A stretch of 64,000 bases of DNA from Clostridia bacterium (GTDB lineage Bacteria; Bacillota; Clostridia; Christensenellales; Borkfalkiaceae). Position numbers and translations under genes: made by a program. Where the stretch lies: NCBI GenBank assembly GCA_017522945.1, contig JAFWXT010000069.1, positions 1 through 64,000 on the forward strand, in the 5' to 3' direction. Below are positions 17,266 to 24,867 of this stretch, piece after piece (the stretch's first letter is position 1; every line of letters begins with the position of its first letter). The notes under the pieces were generated by a model. The model saw nothing but the letters and a program-made list of their open reading frames with translations. It was not told where the DNA came from and ran no database searches.

Positions 17266-18687
17266 TTATTTTAAAACTGAAATAGCGTCGCCTATATTCT
17301 TTTCAAGCGCTTCTCTACCGTATTTATCAACTTCGGCTTTATTCTTTTCTCCGTGAGTTAAACAACCTGCGCCACCGATACAGCCGTTAATACAAGCCAT
17401 ACCTTCAATAAAGTTAGCGTCGAGAACGTTTTTACTCTTACGAAGTAATGCCATTTTACATGCTTCAATACCGTCGCAAACGATAGGTTTTGCTTCAAAA
17501 TCAATATTTTGTTCTTTAATAGCTTGAGCAACCGCATCAGATAAACCACCGCTACGAGCAAAAATTCTGCCGTAATATGAAGCGTTATCAAGTACGCCTT
17601 CTTCTAAGGTTGAAATATCCATATCCAAGCTATCGTAAAGAGCTTGAAGTTCTTCAAAGGTAATTACGCAGTCAACGTATTCGTTAACGCCTTCTTTTTG
17701 GAATTCCATTTTCTTAGCTGTACAAGGCCCAATAAATACAACCTTACAGTTTTTATCATTACTCTTAATATATTTTGCAAGAGCAGCCATTGGTGATAGG
17801 TTGTGTGAAATTAAGTGAGTTAACGATGGGAAGTTTTTATGAATAAAATCAACGAATGCAGGACAGCAAGAGCTTGTTAAAAATCCTTTTTCTGCAAGTT
17901 CTTTACTTTCTTCATAAGCAACCATATCTGCACCAAGAGCAGCTTCAATTACAGTATAGAAGCCCATCTTTTTAAGCCCAGTTATAACTTGACCAAGTTT
18001 AGCATAAGTAAATTGGCTTGAAATTGAAGGAGCAACTATTGCATATACTTTATACTTAGTGTTGTTTTCGCTCTTTTTAATAATATCAATCATATCAAGA
18101 ATGAACGATTTATCTGCAATCGCGCCGAACGGACATTGATATACGCAAGCACCGCAAGAAATACACTTACTGTTGTCGATTTCAGCGCCCTTATTTTCGT
18201 TGATATTGATTGCTTTTACTTTACAAGCATTTTGGCAAGGACGTTTGTGGTTGATAATTGCAGTATATGGGCAAACCTTTGCGCAAGCACCGCATTCAAC
18301 ACACTTATTCTTGTCAATATGAGCAACGTGGTTATGGTCAAAGGTTATAGCGCCACGCTTACAAACGTCTTCACAACGGTGAGCTAAACAGCCACGGCAA
18401 GCAGAGCTAACTTCGTAACCAGCAGAAGGACATTCGTCGCAAGCAATTTCAATAACTTCAATAACGTTTGGATTGTTTTTATCTCCGCCCATAGCAAGCT
18501 TGATGCGTTCGCCAAGAATTGCTCTTTCTTTATAAACGCAACAACGCATTGTAGGCACTTTTCCTGGTACTAAACGCATAGGAATATCCATCATTGTGTG
18601 CATTAGGTTATCCTTCCACGCTTCGCGAGCAACTTCGCGTAGTACTTTGTATTTTAGATGTTGTACTTTTGTGTCAAATTTTTTCAT
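17266..18687 (-). CDS. [FeFe]-hydrogenase-like protein, group B type
   Basis: Monomeric hydrogenase-type protein, 473 residues. The N-terminal Cys-rich part (CPSAGYEVSSACRGCLAHRC) and two ferredoxin sets (CVECGACAKVCP, CISCGACVYQCP) feed an H-cluster domain. That domain has TSSCCPAF (L1), NLSPMAA, GPCTAKKMEF (L2) and MACINGCIGGAGC (L3). The L1 form with an extra Ser and Phe instead of Trp fits the poorly characterised group B enzymes rather than CpI-like group A. Expected to exchange electrons with ferredoxin and produce or oxidise H2. It is the last gene of the Rex-headed operon. No HydE/F/G maturation genes occur in the window. Catalysis is inferred. Confidence 0.88.
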   Translation of the reverse strand: MKKFDTKVQHLKYKVLREVAREAWKDNLMHTMMDIPMRLVPGKVPTMRCCVYKERAILGERIKLAMGGDKNNPNVIEVIEIACDECPSAGYEVSSACRGCLAHRCEDVCKRGAITFDHNHVAHIDKNKCVECGACAKVCPYTAIINHKRPCQNACKVKAININENKGAEIDNSKCISCGACVYQCPFGAIADKSFILDMIDIIKKSENNTKYKVYAIVAPSISSQFTYAKLGQVITGLKKMGFYTVIEAALGADMVAYEESKELAEKGFLTSSCCPAFVDFIHKNFPSLTHLISHNLSPMAALAKYIKSNDKNCKVVFIGPCTAKKMEFQKEGVNEYVDCVITFEELQALYDSLDMDISTLEEGVLDNASYYGRIFARSGGLSDAVAQAIKEQNIDFEAKPIVCDGIEACKMALLRKSKNVLDANFIEGMACINGCIGGAGCLTHGEKNKAEVDKYGREALEKNIGDAISVLK

Positions 18688-18699
18688 AATTATATATCC

Positions 18700-19872
18700 T
18701 TAAAAATAACTTACTTTAATTCGTTTTCCCATCTTTTCAAGGCAAGCCGAAAGTTCTTTAACTAAATTCATCTTGATATTAAAGTTGATAGGAAGGTCTG
18801 GATTTTGGTGTGCAGGGTTTATTGCCCTACCCACGAAAAAGTTTATATCCGTTGCTTCTTCAAAAAGTAATCTACAAATTAGCGAAGCCCCGTCACGCTT
18901 AAAACTCCATTGTTGATAGCTTTCGTTATCCTCTAAATAATTTTGTGCATATTCTAAAACTTTATTTATAGTGATAACGCCTTCGGTAACTAAATCAACC
19001 CCTTCTATTTCTGCAATAGGCGGAACGTCTGACTTTTCAAAGGAAAGGCTTGCTTTTATAGGCTTGTTTAGATACTTTGATACTATACCCGAAGTTGTAC
19101 CGCCACAAACGATATGCTTACCTTCTTTCGAGAAGAATAGCGACATCATTCTATCGTTATCTTCCCTATTCGCAGGTGGGCCGAAGAGTAAGTTCATTGG
19201 TTCACGCTTTCTTATCCTTACAACGCAAGCCGTAGCATCGTCACCAGGTTTTTGAGCGTATAATTTGTCCACTTCATCAATAAGAATGGTTGAAAGAGTT
19301 TTAGCTGTATAGCCTACTATTGAAAGAGGTTCCATAAAAGCTGCAATTTCTTCCCTTTTCCAACCGAAATTATACATTCTGCCGATACCTGCGTGTGGAC
19401 AACCGTCGCTCATAGCGATAAATACGTCGCCTTCAACAAGTTTTACGTTCGATTTATAAATTCGCTTGCCGTCGATATTCATCTCTTGCTTGCTAAATTC
19501 ATAAGTCGAACCGTTTCGAATAAGTATTACGTGCGGATTGTCGTACTGAATTATTTCAGCTTCGCTGTTATCTACTAAATGTATTATTGTAAAGGTTGAA
19601 TAAGCTACCCCCCTTACCGAACAAATTGGCAAAGTGCAAGCGATTGTTTTAACGCAATCTTCTAAAGAAAGCCCTTCTGCCATCATTGTAGAAATTATTT
19701 TTGACGTAAGAGTGGATAAAATACTCGCTTTTACCCCGCTACCAAGCCCGTCCGCCAATACAATAATGGTAGAGTTTTCGTTTGGAGTAACTATTTCAAT
19801 ATGGTCACCGCAAAGAAGCTCACCTTCGTGGTTTATGCTTCTATAACCGATATCAGCGCATAAATCATTCAT
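18700..19872 (-). CDS. SpoIIE/PP2C-type serine phosphatase coupled to the sensory hydrogenase
   Basis: Mn/Mg-dependent phosphatase domain in residues ~1-220. Metal-binding motifs are LADGLGSGVKAS, MSDGCPHAG and GDDATACVV, with the three aspartates kept. The C-terminal ~160 residues form an unassigned domain. The gene overlaps the sensory hydrogenase by 8 bases, so the two are translated together. PP2C phosphatases next to PAS-linked [FeFe] hydrogenases are known in other Clostridia and are thought to pass on the redox or H2 signal. The target phosphoprotein is not evident here. Confidence 0.88.
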   Translation of the reverse strand: MNDLCADIGYRSINHEGELLCGDHIEIVTPNENSTIIVLADGLGSGVKASILSTLTSKIISTMMAEGLSLEDCVKTIACTLPICSVRGVAYSTFTIIHLVDNSEAEIIQYDNPHVILIRNGSTYEFSKQEMNIDGKRIYKSNVKLVEGDVFIAMSDGCPHAGIGRMYNFGWKREEIAAFMEPLSIVGYTAKTLSTILIDEVDKLYAQKPGDDATACVVRIRKREPMNLLFGPPANREDNDRMMSLFFSKEGKHIVCGGTTSGIVSKYLNKPIKASLSFEKSDVPPIAEIEGVDLVTEGVITINKVLEYAQNYLEDNESYQQWSFKRDGASLICRLLFEEATDINFFVGRAINPAHQNPDLPINFNIKMNLVKELSACLEKMGKRIKVSYF

Positions 19873-21538
19873 CTATAATCGACTCCTTAAGTTTGGTTAG
19901 CGCAATTTTGGTTTCGGCAGCCGTTTCACCAAGAAGCGATGCTATTTCTTGAACTATACGCATTTGTTTTTCAACTACTTTATCTGCAATTTCAACGGTG
20001 TGTTGACTTATGCTCTCTTTTTTCATGCGTTCGGTTTCTTCATCGGTTACGTCACGCAAGATACATATAATCAAATTGCTTTCATTATCGAAGGTTACCG
20101 TTTGTTCTACGTATTTTTTGTATTCTGCAAGGTATAAACGCTTGTTTCTAACAGTTCTATGACTGTCACGCACTTGCATAAACACCTTTGGATCTAATAT
20201 TCTTACTACTTGATCGCCTAAAACGTCGGATGCAGATCTAACGTTAAGAATTTTTCTTGCGGCAATATTTATTTGTTGAACTTCAAGCTTATCGTTAACA
20301 ACTAAAATGCCGTTAGGCGTGTTATTTATAATACTATCAGAAAAGCTTTCAGCCTTTTCTTTAAGGAATGGTAAGCACATTGAAATTTCCGACTTTCCGT
20401 GAATAATAGCAATAGCTTTATCCCTACAAGTTGGATATCCGCAAGAAGAACAGTTGATTTCATCCGAAGGTTTATTCTTACCCATTTGTTTTAACACTTC
20501 TTGAATTTCTTCTTCGGAAGGAGTATTTAATCTACGCTCGATAGGCATAAAGAACTTTCTAAGTTCAAAACTTTCGGGTTGCTCAACTTCAAAATCTTCG
20601 CTACCTGCATAACGCGCAACCGCATTATATGATTGAATAGGCGTTCTATGATATTTTTCCATAACAGGACCGCCAACACAACTGCCCACGCAAGAAGACA
20701 TTTCAATAAAACACTTATGTATTTTACCGTTTTGAATATCTTTTAAAGCGGCAATGCAGTTTTCTGTGCCGTCGATTGCAAGATAGGTATAATCCTTGCG
20801 GTCTTGCGCCATAGTTTTTAAAATGCCACCGGTAGTTGGGAAAAATCTCGCTTTCGACTTTTGGTAATCGTCAACGTCTTGTCTTAATTCGATTTTTTCA
20901 CTTGCAAGCCAATTAGTAAGTTCTTCGTAAGTTAAAACCGCGTCAACCAAGCCTTCATAGTGGCTTGCTTCGTCTTTTTTAGCAACGCAAGGACCTATAA
21001 ACACGGTTTTTGCGCCAGGGTAACGCTTTTTAATATCATAACAATGTGCTTGCATAGGCGACATAACGTCGGCTAAATACTGTAATTGTTCGGGAAAATA
21101 TTTTTGAATAAGTAGGTTTACCGAGTGACAGCAAGAAGTAATAAGTATGTCGTGGTTTCCTTCGTTTAACATATTTTCATACTCTGTTTTAACGATAGTT
21201 GCACCGATTGCAGTTTCTTCAACGTCGTAAAAGCCTAATTTTTTAAGCCCTTCACGCATACATTCAATACCTACGTTATCGTAGTTTGCAATAAATGACG
21301 GAGCAAGGCTTACGATAACCTTTTCGCCCGATTGAATAAGAACTTTTGCCTTTTCAATTTCGTTTACTATTTCTTTAGCATTTTGTGGGCATACTACAAA
21401 GCATTGACCGCACAAAATACATTCGTTACCTATAATATGCGCTTGGTTCCCTGAAAAACGTATAGCCTTTACTGGGCAATTTCTTATACATTTGTAACAG
21501 TTTTTACAGTTTGATTTTTTCAAAGTCAAGCAATTCAT
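19865..21538 (-). CDS. Sensory [FeFe] hydrogenase with PAS domain (HydS-like, group C)
   Basis: Putative H2/redox sensor, 557 residues. Domains in order: two ferredoxin motifs (CKNCYKCIRNCP, CILCGQCFVVCP), the H-cluster domain with TSCCHSV (L1, His where catalytic enzymes have Pro), MSPMQAH, GPCVAKKDEA (L2) and MSSCVGSCVGGP (L3), then a further Fe-S motif (CSSCGYPTCRDKA), a PAS domain (SIINNTPNGILVV) and a short coiled region. This architecture without a catalytic-type L1 is known for sensory hydrogenases. It sits between small ferredoxins and a PP2C phosphatase. Cytosolic; probably reports H2 or ferredoxin redox state to the phosphatase. Confidence 0.9.
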   Translation of the reverse strand: MNCLTLKKSNCKNCYKCIRNCPVKAIRFSGNQAHIIGNECILCGQCFVVCPQNAKEIVNEIEKAKVLIQSGEKVIVSLAPSFIANYDNVGIECMREGLKKLGFYDVEETAIGATIVKTEYENMLNEGNHDILITSCCHSVNLLIQKYFPEQLQYLADVMSPMQAHCYDIKKRYPGAKTVFIGPCVAKKDEASHYEGLVDAVLTYEELTNWLASEKIELRQDVDDYQKSKARFFPTTGGILKTMAQDRKDYTYLAIDGTENCIAALKDIQNGKIHKCFIEMSSCVGSCVGGPVMEKYHRTPIQSYNAVARYAGSEDFEVEQPESFELRKFFMPIERRLNTPSEEEIQEVLKQMGKNKPSDEINCSSCGYPTCRDKAIAIIHGKSEISMCLPFLKEKAESFSDSIINNTPNGILVVNDKLEVQQINIAARKILNVRSASDVLGDQVVRILDPKVFMQVRDSHRTVRNKRLYLAEYKKYVEQTVTFDNESNLIICILRDVTDEETERMKKESISQHTVEIADKVVEKQMRIVQEIASLLGETAAETKIALTKLKESIIDE

Positions 21539-21541
21539 AAA

Positions 21542-21805
21542 TTAACCTCTGTTTTCTTGAATTGTTTTAAGAATTTTTTCGTTAAAAAACTCTCTAAAAT
21601 TTTCAATAGTAATACCTGGATAATGTTCGTCGTTAACAGTGATAGTTACGCCCGAACGATTACATTTTCCAGTACAAAAAGAACCCGTTAAAACGATTTC
21701 GTCTTCGAGTTTATGTTTTTCAATTTCCGCTTGGAACATAGAAACTATTTCGGGTGCGCCCTTTAAATGACAAGAAGAGCCCACGCAAATTTGAACAATT
21801 AGCAT
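21542..21805 (-). CDS. Thioredoxin-fold [2Fe-2S] ferredoxin (second copy)
   Basis: 87 residues. CVGSSCHLKG and FCTGKC give the four cluster cysteines of the thioredoxin-like ferredoxin family (related to the C-terminal domain of NuoE/HydA-type subunits). It shares an end/start junction with the copy upstream and ends 4 bases before the sensory hydrogenase. Probably an electron shuttle or partner for the hydrogenase proteins. Confidence 0.87.
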   Translation of the reverse strand: MLIVQICVGSSCHLKGAPEIVSMFQAEIEKHKLEDEIVLTGSFCTGKCNRSGVTITVNDEHYPGITIENFREFFNEKILKTIQENRG

Positions 21806-22044
21806 TAGTTAACCCTCTTAAGAACTTCTTGGAAAAATTCGCCAACGCTATCTGGTGTTACCGAGAAAAATTCTTCACCTATAGTAACGCAAACGCCTTG
21901 TTGGCAATTATTCATACAGAAAGTGCCTTCAAGTTCAACCTTATCGCCAAGATTATGCTCTGCAATAAGCTTTTGTAATTCTTCAACTACTACTCTTGAG
22001 CCCTTAATGTGGCAAGAACTTCCAATACATACGGTAATTTTCAT
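21805..22044 (-). CDS. Thioredoxin-fold [2Fe-2S] ferredoxin (first copy)
   Basis: 79 residues, paralogous to the next gene: CIGSSCHIKGS and FCMNNCQQG hold the four cysteines. Stop and next start overlap by one base (TAATG), so the two are translationally coupled. The pair may form a heterodimer. The surroundings (Rex, sensory hydrogenase, PP2C) tie it to redox sensing. It lies 59 bases after the kinase-fold gene. Confidence 0.87.
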   Translation of the reverse strand: MKITVCIGSSCHIKGSRVVVEELQKLIAEHNLGDKVELEGTFCMNNCQQGVCVTIGEEFFSVTPDSVGEFFQEVLKRVN

Positions 22045-22103
22045 ATCAATATCTCCTAAGTTTTATCTTATTTTACGGCTTTTGTTTTGCCGATTTTTGT
22101 TTT

Positions 22104-22787
22104 TTATTCTTCCATCAGTTGGGTATAAAAACGCTTTTTATTCCCCTTTGATTGTTTTTTTAAATATCTTAAAACCTGTGGCAGTATTTTTAAAAGATTT
22201 TCTTTTGTTTCGCCTATCGCTTTAATATATTCTTCAAAATAGATTTCTGCAATTTGCTTTGAAACATAAAGCAACTCGTAATAAGTAAGCGCAAAATCAA
22301 CTTTTTTATTTGCTTCAAACGCGCTTCCCCAGTTTAAAAGGTATAACTTTCCGCTTGGATGTTCAACAACGTTTTCAAGATTTAACGCGCCATGACACAA
22401 TACTGGGTTTAAGTTACAATCTTCTATATTTTCGCCGTTTAAGTTAAATTTGCTATTTAAAATCTTAAAATAACTGTTAACTTGTTTTTGAATAGATATA
22501 AGCTTAAGAACTATATCTCTTTCGCTTAAAGTCTCGCTTTTTAATTTTTGAGCTAAAGTTTCACCTTCAATATATTCTGCCACAAATTCAACCTTGCCGT
22601 CTTTTAAACTAACCGAATAAACTTGCGGAATATTTAAAGAAGTTAACTCTTTAACTTTTTGGGTTTTATAGCCCTCTTCAAGTGCGCAAGAAAAATGACT
22701 TTCTTGAATAAAAACCTTTATGCTTTTATCGCCGTGTCTGTAAACGGCGCTATCGTTGTTAATAGCAATTATTCTATCGTAATCCAT
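22104..22787 (-). CDS. Kinase-fold protein of APH/choline-kinase type lacking catalytic aspartates
   Basis: 227 residues with aminoglycoside-phosphotransferase-like order: an N-lobe (SAVYRHGDKSIKVFIQE), a hinge (VAEYIEGETLA) and a catalytic loop region. The loop reads LCHGALNLENVV, where the invariant Asp of HGDxxxxN is Ala. The metal-binding DxG/DWG position reads LLNWGSAF, Asp replaced by Asn. Both catalytic aspartates are thus missing, so it is probably a pseudokinase or performs another reaction. It starts 3 bases after the rex stop codon and so is likely co-translated with rex. Function unknown; regulatory binding of a nucleotide or metabolite is one option. Confidence 0.72.
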   Translation of the reverse strand: MDYDRIIAINNDSAVYRHGDKSIKVFIQESHFSCALEEGYKTQKVKELTSLNIPQVYSVSLKDGKVEFVAEYIEGETLAQKLKSETLSERDIVLKLISIQKQVNSYFKILNSKFNLNGENIEDCNLNPVLCHGALNLENVVEHPSGKLYLLNWGSAFEANKKVDFALTYYELLYVSKQIAEIYFEEYIKAIGETKENLLKILPQVLRYLKKQSKGNKKRFYTQLMEE

Positions 22788-22790
22788 AAA

Positions 22791-23411
22791 TTAGTCCTTA
22801 AACGCGCTTGCTAACACTGCTAACGAAGCAGCCATATTTTCGTTTCTTAAAAGAATATCTTCGGGAACGATTAGTTTGCTTGGCGCAAAATTCCAAATAG
22901 CCTTTATTCCACTTTTAACCATTAGATCAGCCGTTTTTTGCGCGCTTGATTCCGGCACTGCAATTATACCTATTGATATATCGTTATCCCTAACGTAATC
23001 GCTAAAAAGTTCAAGTGGATATAGATATTTGTCATCGCGAAAAACTTCTGTTTGGGTTAAATATGTATCAAATGCCGCGCAAACTTCAACGCCGTACTCT
23101 TCAAAACCACCGTAGCCGTATAAAGCTTTTCCAAGTTTTCCAGCACCTATAAGCGCAACTTTTACTCTTTTGCTTTTACCTAAAAATTCTTCTAAATTAA
23201 CGATAAGCTGGTCTATTTCATACCCTATTTTAGGTTTACCGCTTCCACTTAATAAGTTAAGGTCTTTTCTAACCTGCACTTCACCTAAATTTAAAGCTTG
23301 AGAAATTAGCGTTGCCGAAACTCGCTTTTCTTTTTGCTTTATCGAGTTTAAATACTTAAGATAAAGTGGAACTCTTTCAAGAAGCGGTTTTGAAAATTGA
23401 TTTTTTTTCAT
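22791..23411 (-). CDS. rex: Redox-sensing transcriptional repressor Rex
   Basis: DNA-binding repressor that senses the NADH/NAD+ ratio and controls fermentation genes. 206 residues. The N-terminal winged helix reads RVPLYLKYLNSIKQKEKRVSATLISQALNL in two parts, with VQVRKDLNLLSGSGKPKIGY as the typical Rex recognition stretch. The Rossmann domain has ALIGAGKLGKALYGYGGF and the C-terminal helix ends with NMAASLAVLAS. It heads a seven-gene redox operon, which suggests local autoregulation, but I could not find a full TTGTTAA-N4-TTAACAA operator in front of it. Confidence 0.95.
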   Translation of the reverse strand: MKKNQFSKPLLERVPLYLKYLNSIKQKEKRVSATLISQALNLGEVQVRKDLNLLSGSGKPKIGYEIDQLIVNLEEFLGKSKRVKVALIGAGKLGKALYGYGGFEEYGVEVCAAFDTYLTQTEVFRDDKYLYPLELFSDYVRDNDISIGIIAVPESSAQKTADLMVKSGIKAIWNFAPSKLIVPEDILLRNENMAASLAVLASAFKD

Positions 23412-23439
23412 CGCTATTTCCTTGAACGTGTATTTTAAT

Positions 23440-23482
23440 CTCTTTTCGCTTTAGGGTGTTTATTTTCCTTTAGCGAAAAGAG
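23440..23482. terminator. Long hairpin between the transporter gene and rex
   Basis: CTCTTTTCGCT and AGCGAAAAGAG, a perfect 11-bp inverted repeat, lie past the end of the C4-dicarboxylate transporter gene and 29 bases before rex. There is no clear T-run, so it could be a weak terminator or an mRNA-stabilising hairpin that ends the long fumarate operon. Confidence 0.6.
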
Positions 23483-23512
23483 TTTTCTATTTAGTTTTAT
23501 TATTCTTCAAAT

Positions 23513-24850
23513 TTATCCAACTATAGGTCCTAATAAAGTTATAACCAAGTTTGATGCTATTACTATTAAAACAAGCGCGATAGGATAAGTTGAAGCGTAT
23601 GCGCCTGCAACGTCGTCCGTTCCAGAAACTTGAACTAAAGTTCCAAGAGCTGGAGTTGAAGTCATACCGCCAGTAATTGAACCTAAGTTATTAAATAGTG
23701 GTAACTTTAACACCTTTTTAGCAAAGAAGAAACCAACGAACATAGGAACAATTGTCATTACCGCGCCACCTAAGAAGCCCCATAAAATAGTTAATCCATC
23801 AAAAGTTCCTGCGTTGATTTTTTCAAGTAAGCTTACGCCACCTTCAACACCTGCACCAATAAGGAATAAAACTAAACCAAATTCTCTAAATACTTTTAAA
23901 GTTTTTTCAGGAACTTTAAGGCTAATTTTACCAACTTTACCAAAGTGACCTAAAATTAAAGCTACAATTAATGGACCGCCAGTTGAACCTAAGTTAAACT
24001 TTAATCCACTGATAGTTAAAGTAAGTTTACCAAGTGTTAAACCTAAAACTACTGCTACACCAAATACTGCAAGACCAAATTCGTCGATTTCAAAAAGTTT
24101 TGCTTCACTTTCAAGTTTTGCTTCACCAATCGAAACAGTTTTCATTTTTGCAATTTCTTCTTCACGGTTAGCCTTTAAAAATTTAGGCATAAGTTGAACG
24201 AATAAAACTACACCAACTACACCGAAAGGATATGCTACTGCATGACCTAAAGCAACTAAAGATTCATCTGATGCAACTTCTTTTGCTGCCGAAAAGGCAG
24301 GAGTTGAAGTTAATGCGCCCGATAAAACACCGATTGAATATTCAGCGCCAATACCAGGTATAATTGCCAATAAAACTGCAACTGTAACACCTGATAAAAC
24401 GATAATAACGCCTAATAAAACGTAGCTTTTTGCATTTGCGCGTAAGTTTTTAAAGAAGTTAGGGCCGGCAATAAAACCAACTGAAGTTACAAATAAAATT
24501 AAACCAACGTCGGCTAAAGTTCCGTAAACTTCGGTATTTGCATGGCTTGTTGATAAAGTTTTTAACATAACTTTATCTAATAGATTCTCGGCAACCAACT
24601 TTTCATAAACGTCGCTATCTCCAATAAGATAGAAATTGTTTAAAAAGTCAATTTTAACAAGACCTGGAATTGCAAAAACAACGCCGAAAGCAATTGCTAC
24701 TAAAAATACTCCTGCAGTTCCAAGACTAACACCCTTAATTTTAATTGAGCCAACTAAATATCCAAGCGCCGTTATTAGAAAAGCGCCGAACAAAACGGCA
24801 GTAACCCCACTAATTTGTAAAACATTACTAAAAGCAAGTAAATTATTCAT
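23513..24850 (-). CDS. AspT/SucE-family (AAEx) dicarboxylate transporter, probable succinate exporter
   Basis: Integral membrane protein, 445 residues, with about ten hydrophobic segments in two homologous halves. Each half contains the family signature GALTSTPAFSAA or GGMTSTPALGTL. The cytoplasmic TrkA-C (RCK) pair found in many relatives is absent; only a short linker (about 230-255) remains. The family includes aspartate:alanine antiporters and the succinate exporter SucE of corynebacteria. The gene is last in the fumarate-reductase run, 17 bases after the flavoprotein, so succinate (or a C4 exchange) is the best substrate guess. ATG has AAGGAG 12 bases upstream. Confidence 0.85.
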   Translation of the reverse strand: MNNLLAFSNVLQISGVTAVLFGAFLITALGYLVGSIKIKGVSLGTAGVFLVAIAFGVVFAIPGLVKIDFLNNFYLIGDSDVYEKLVAENLLDKVMLKTLSTSHANTEVYGTLADVGLILFVTSVGFIAGPNFFKNLRANAKSYVLLGVIIVLSGVTVAVLLAIIPGIGAEYSIGVLSGALTSTPAFSAAKEVASDESLVALGHAVAYPFGVVGVVLFVQLMPKFLKANREEEIAKMKTVSIGEAKLESEAKLFEIDEFGLAVFGVAVVLGLTLGKLTLTISGLKFNLGSTGGPLIVALILGHFGKVGKISLKVPEKTLKVFREFGLVLFLIGAGVEGGVSLLEKINAGTFDGLTILWGFLGGAVMTIVPMFVGFFFAKKVLKLPLFNNLGSITGGMTSTPALGTLVQVSGTDDVAGAYASTYPIALVLIVIASNLVITLLGPIVG

Positions 24851-24867
24851 TTTTACTGTTTATCTCC

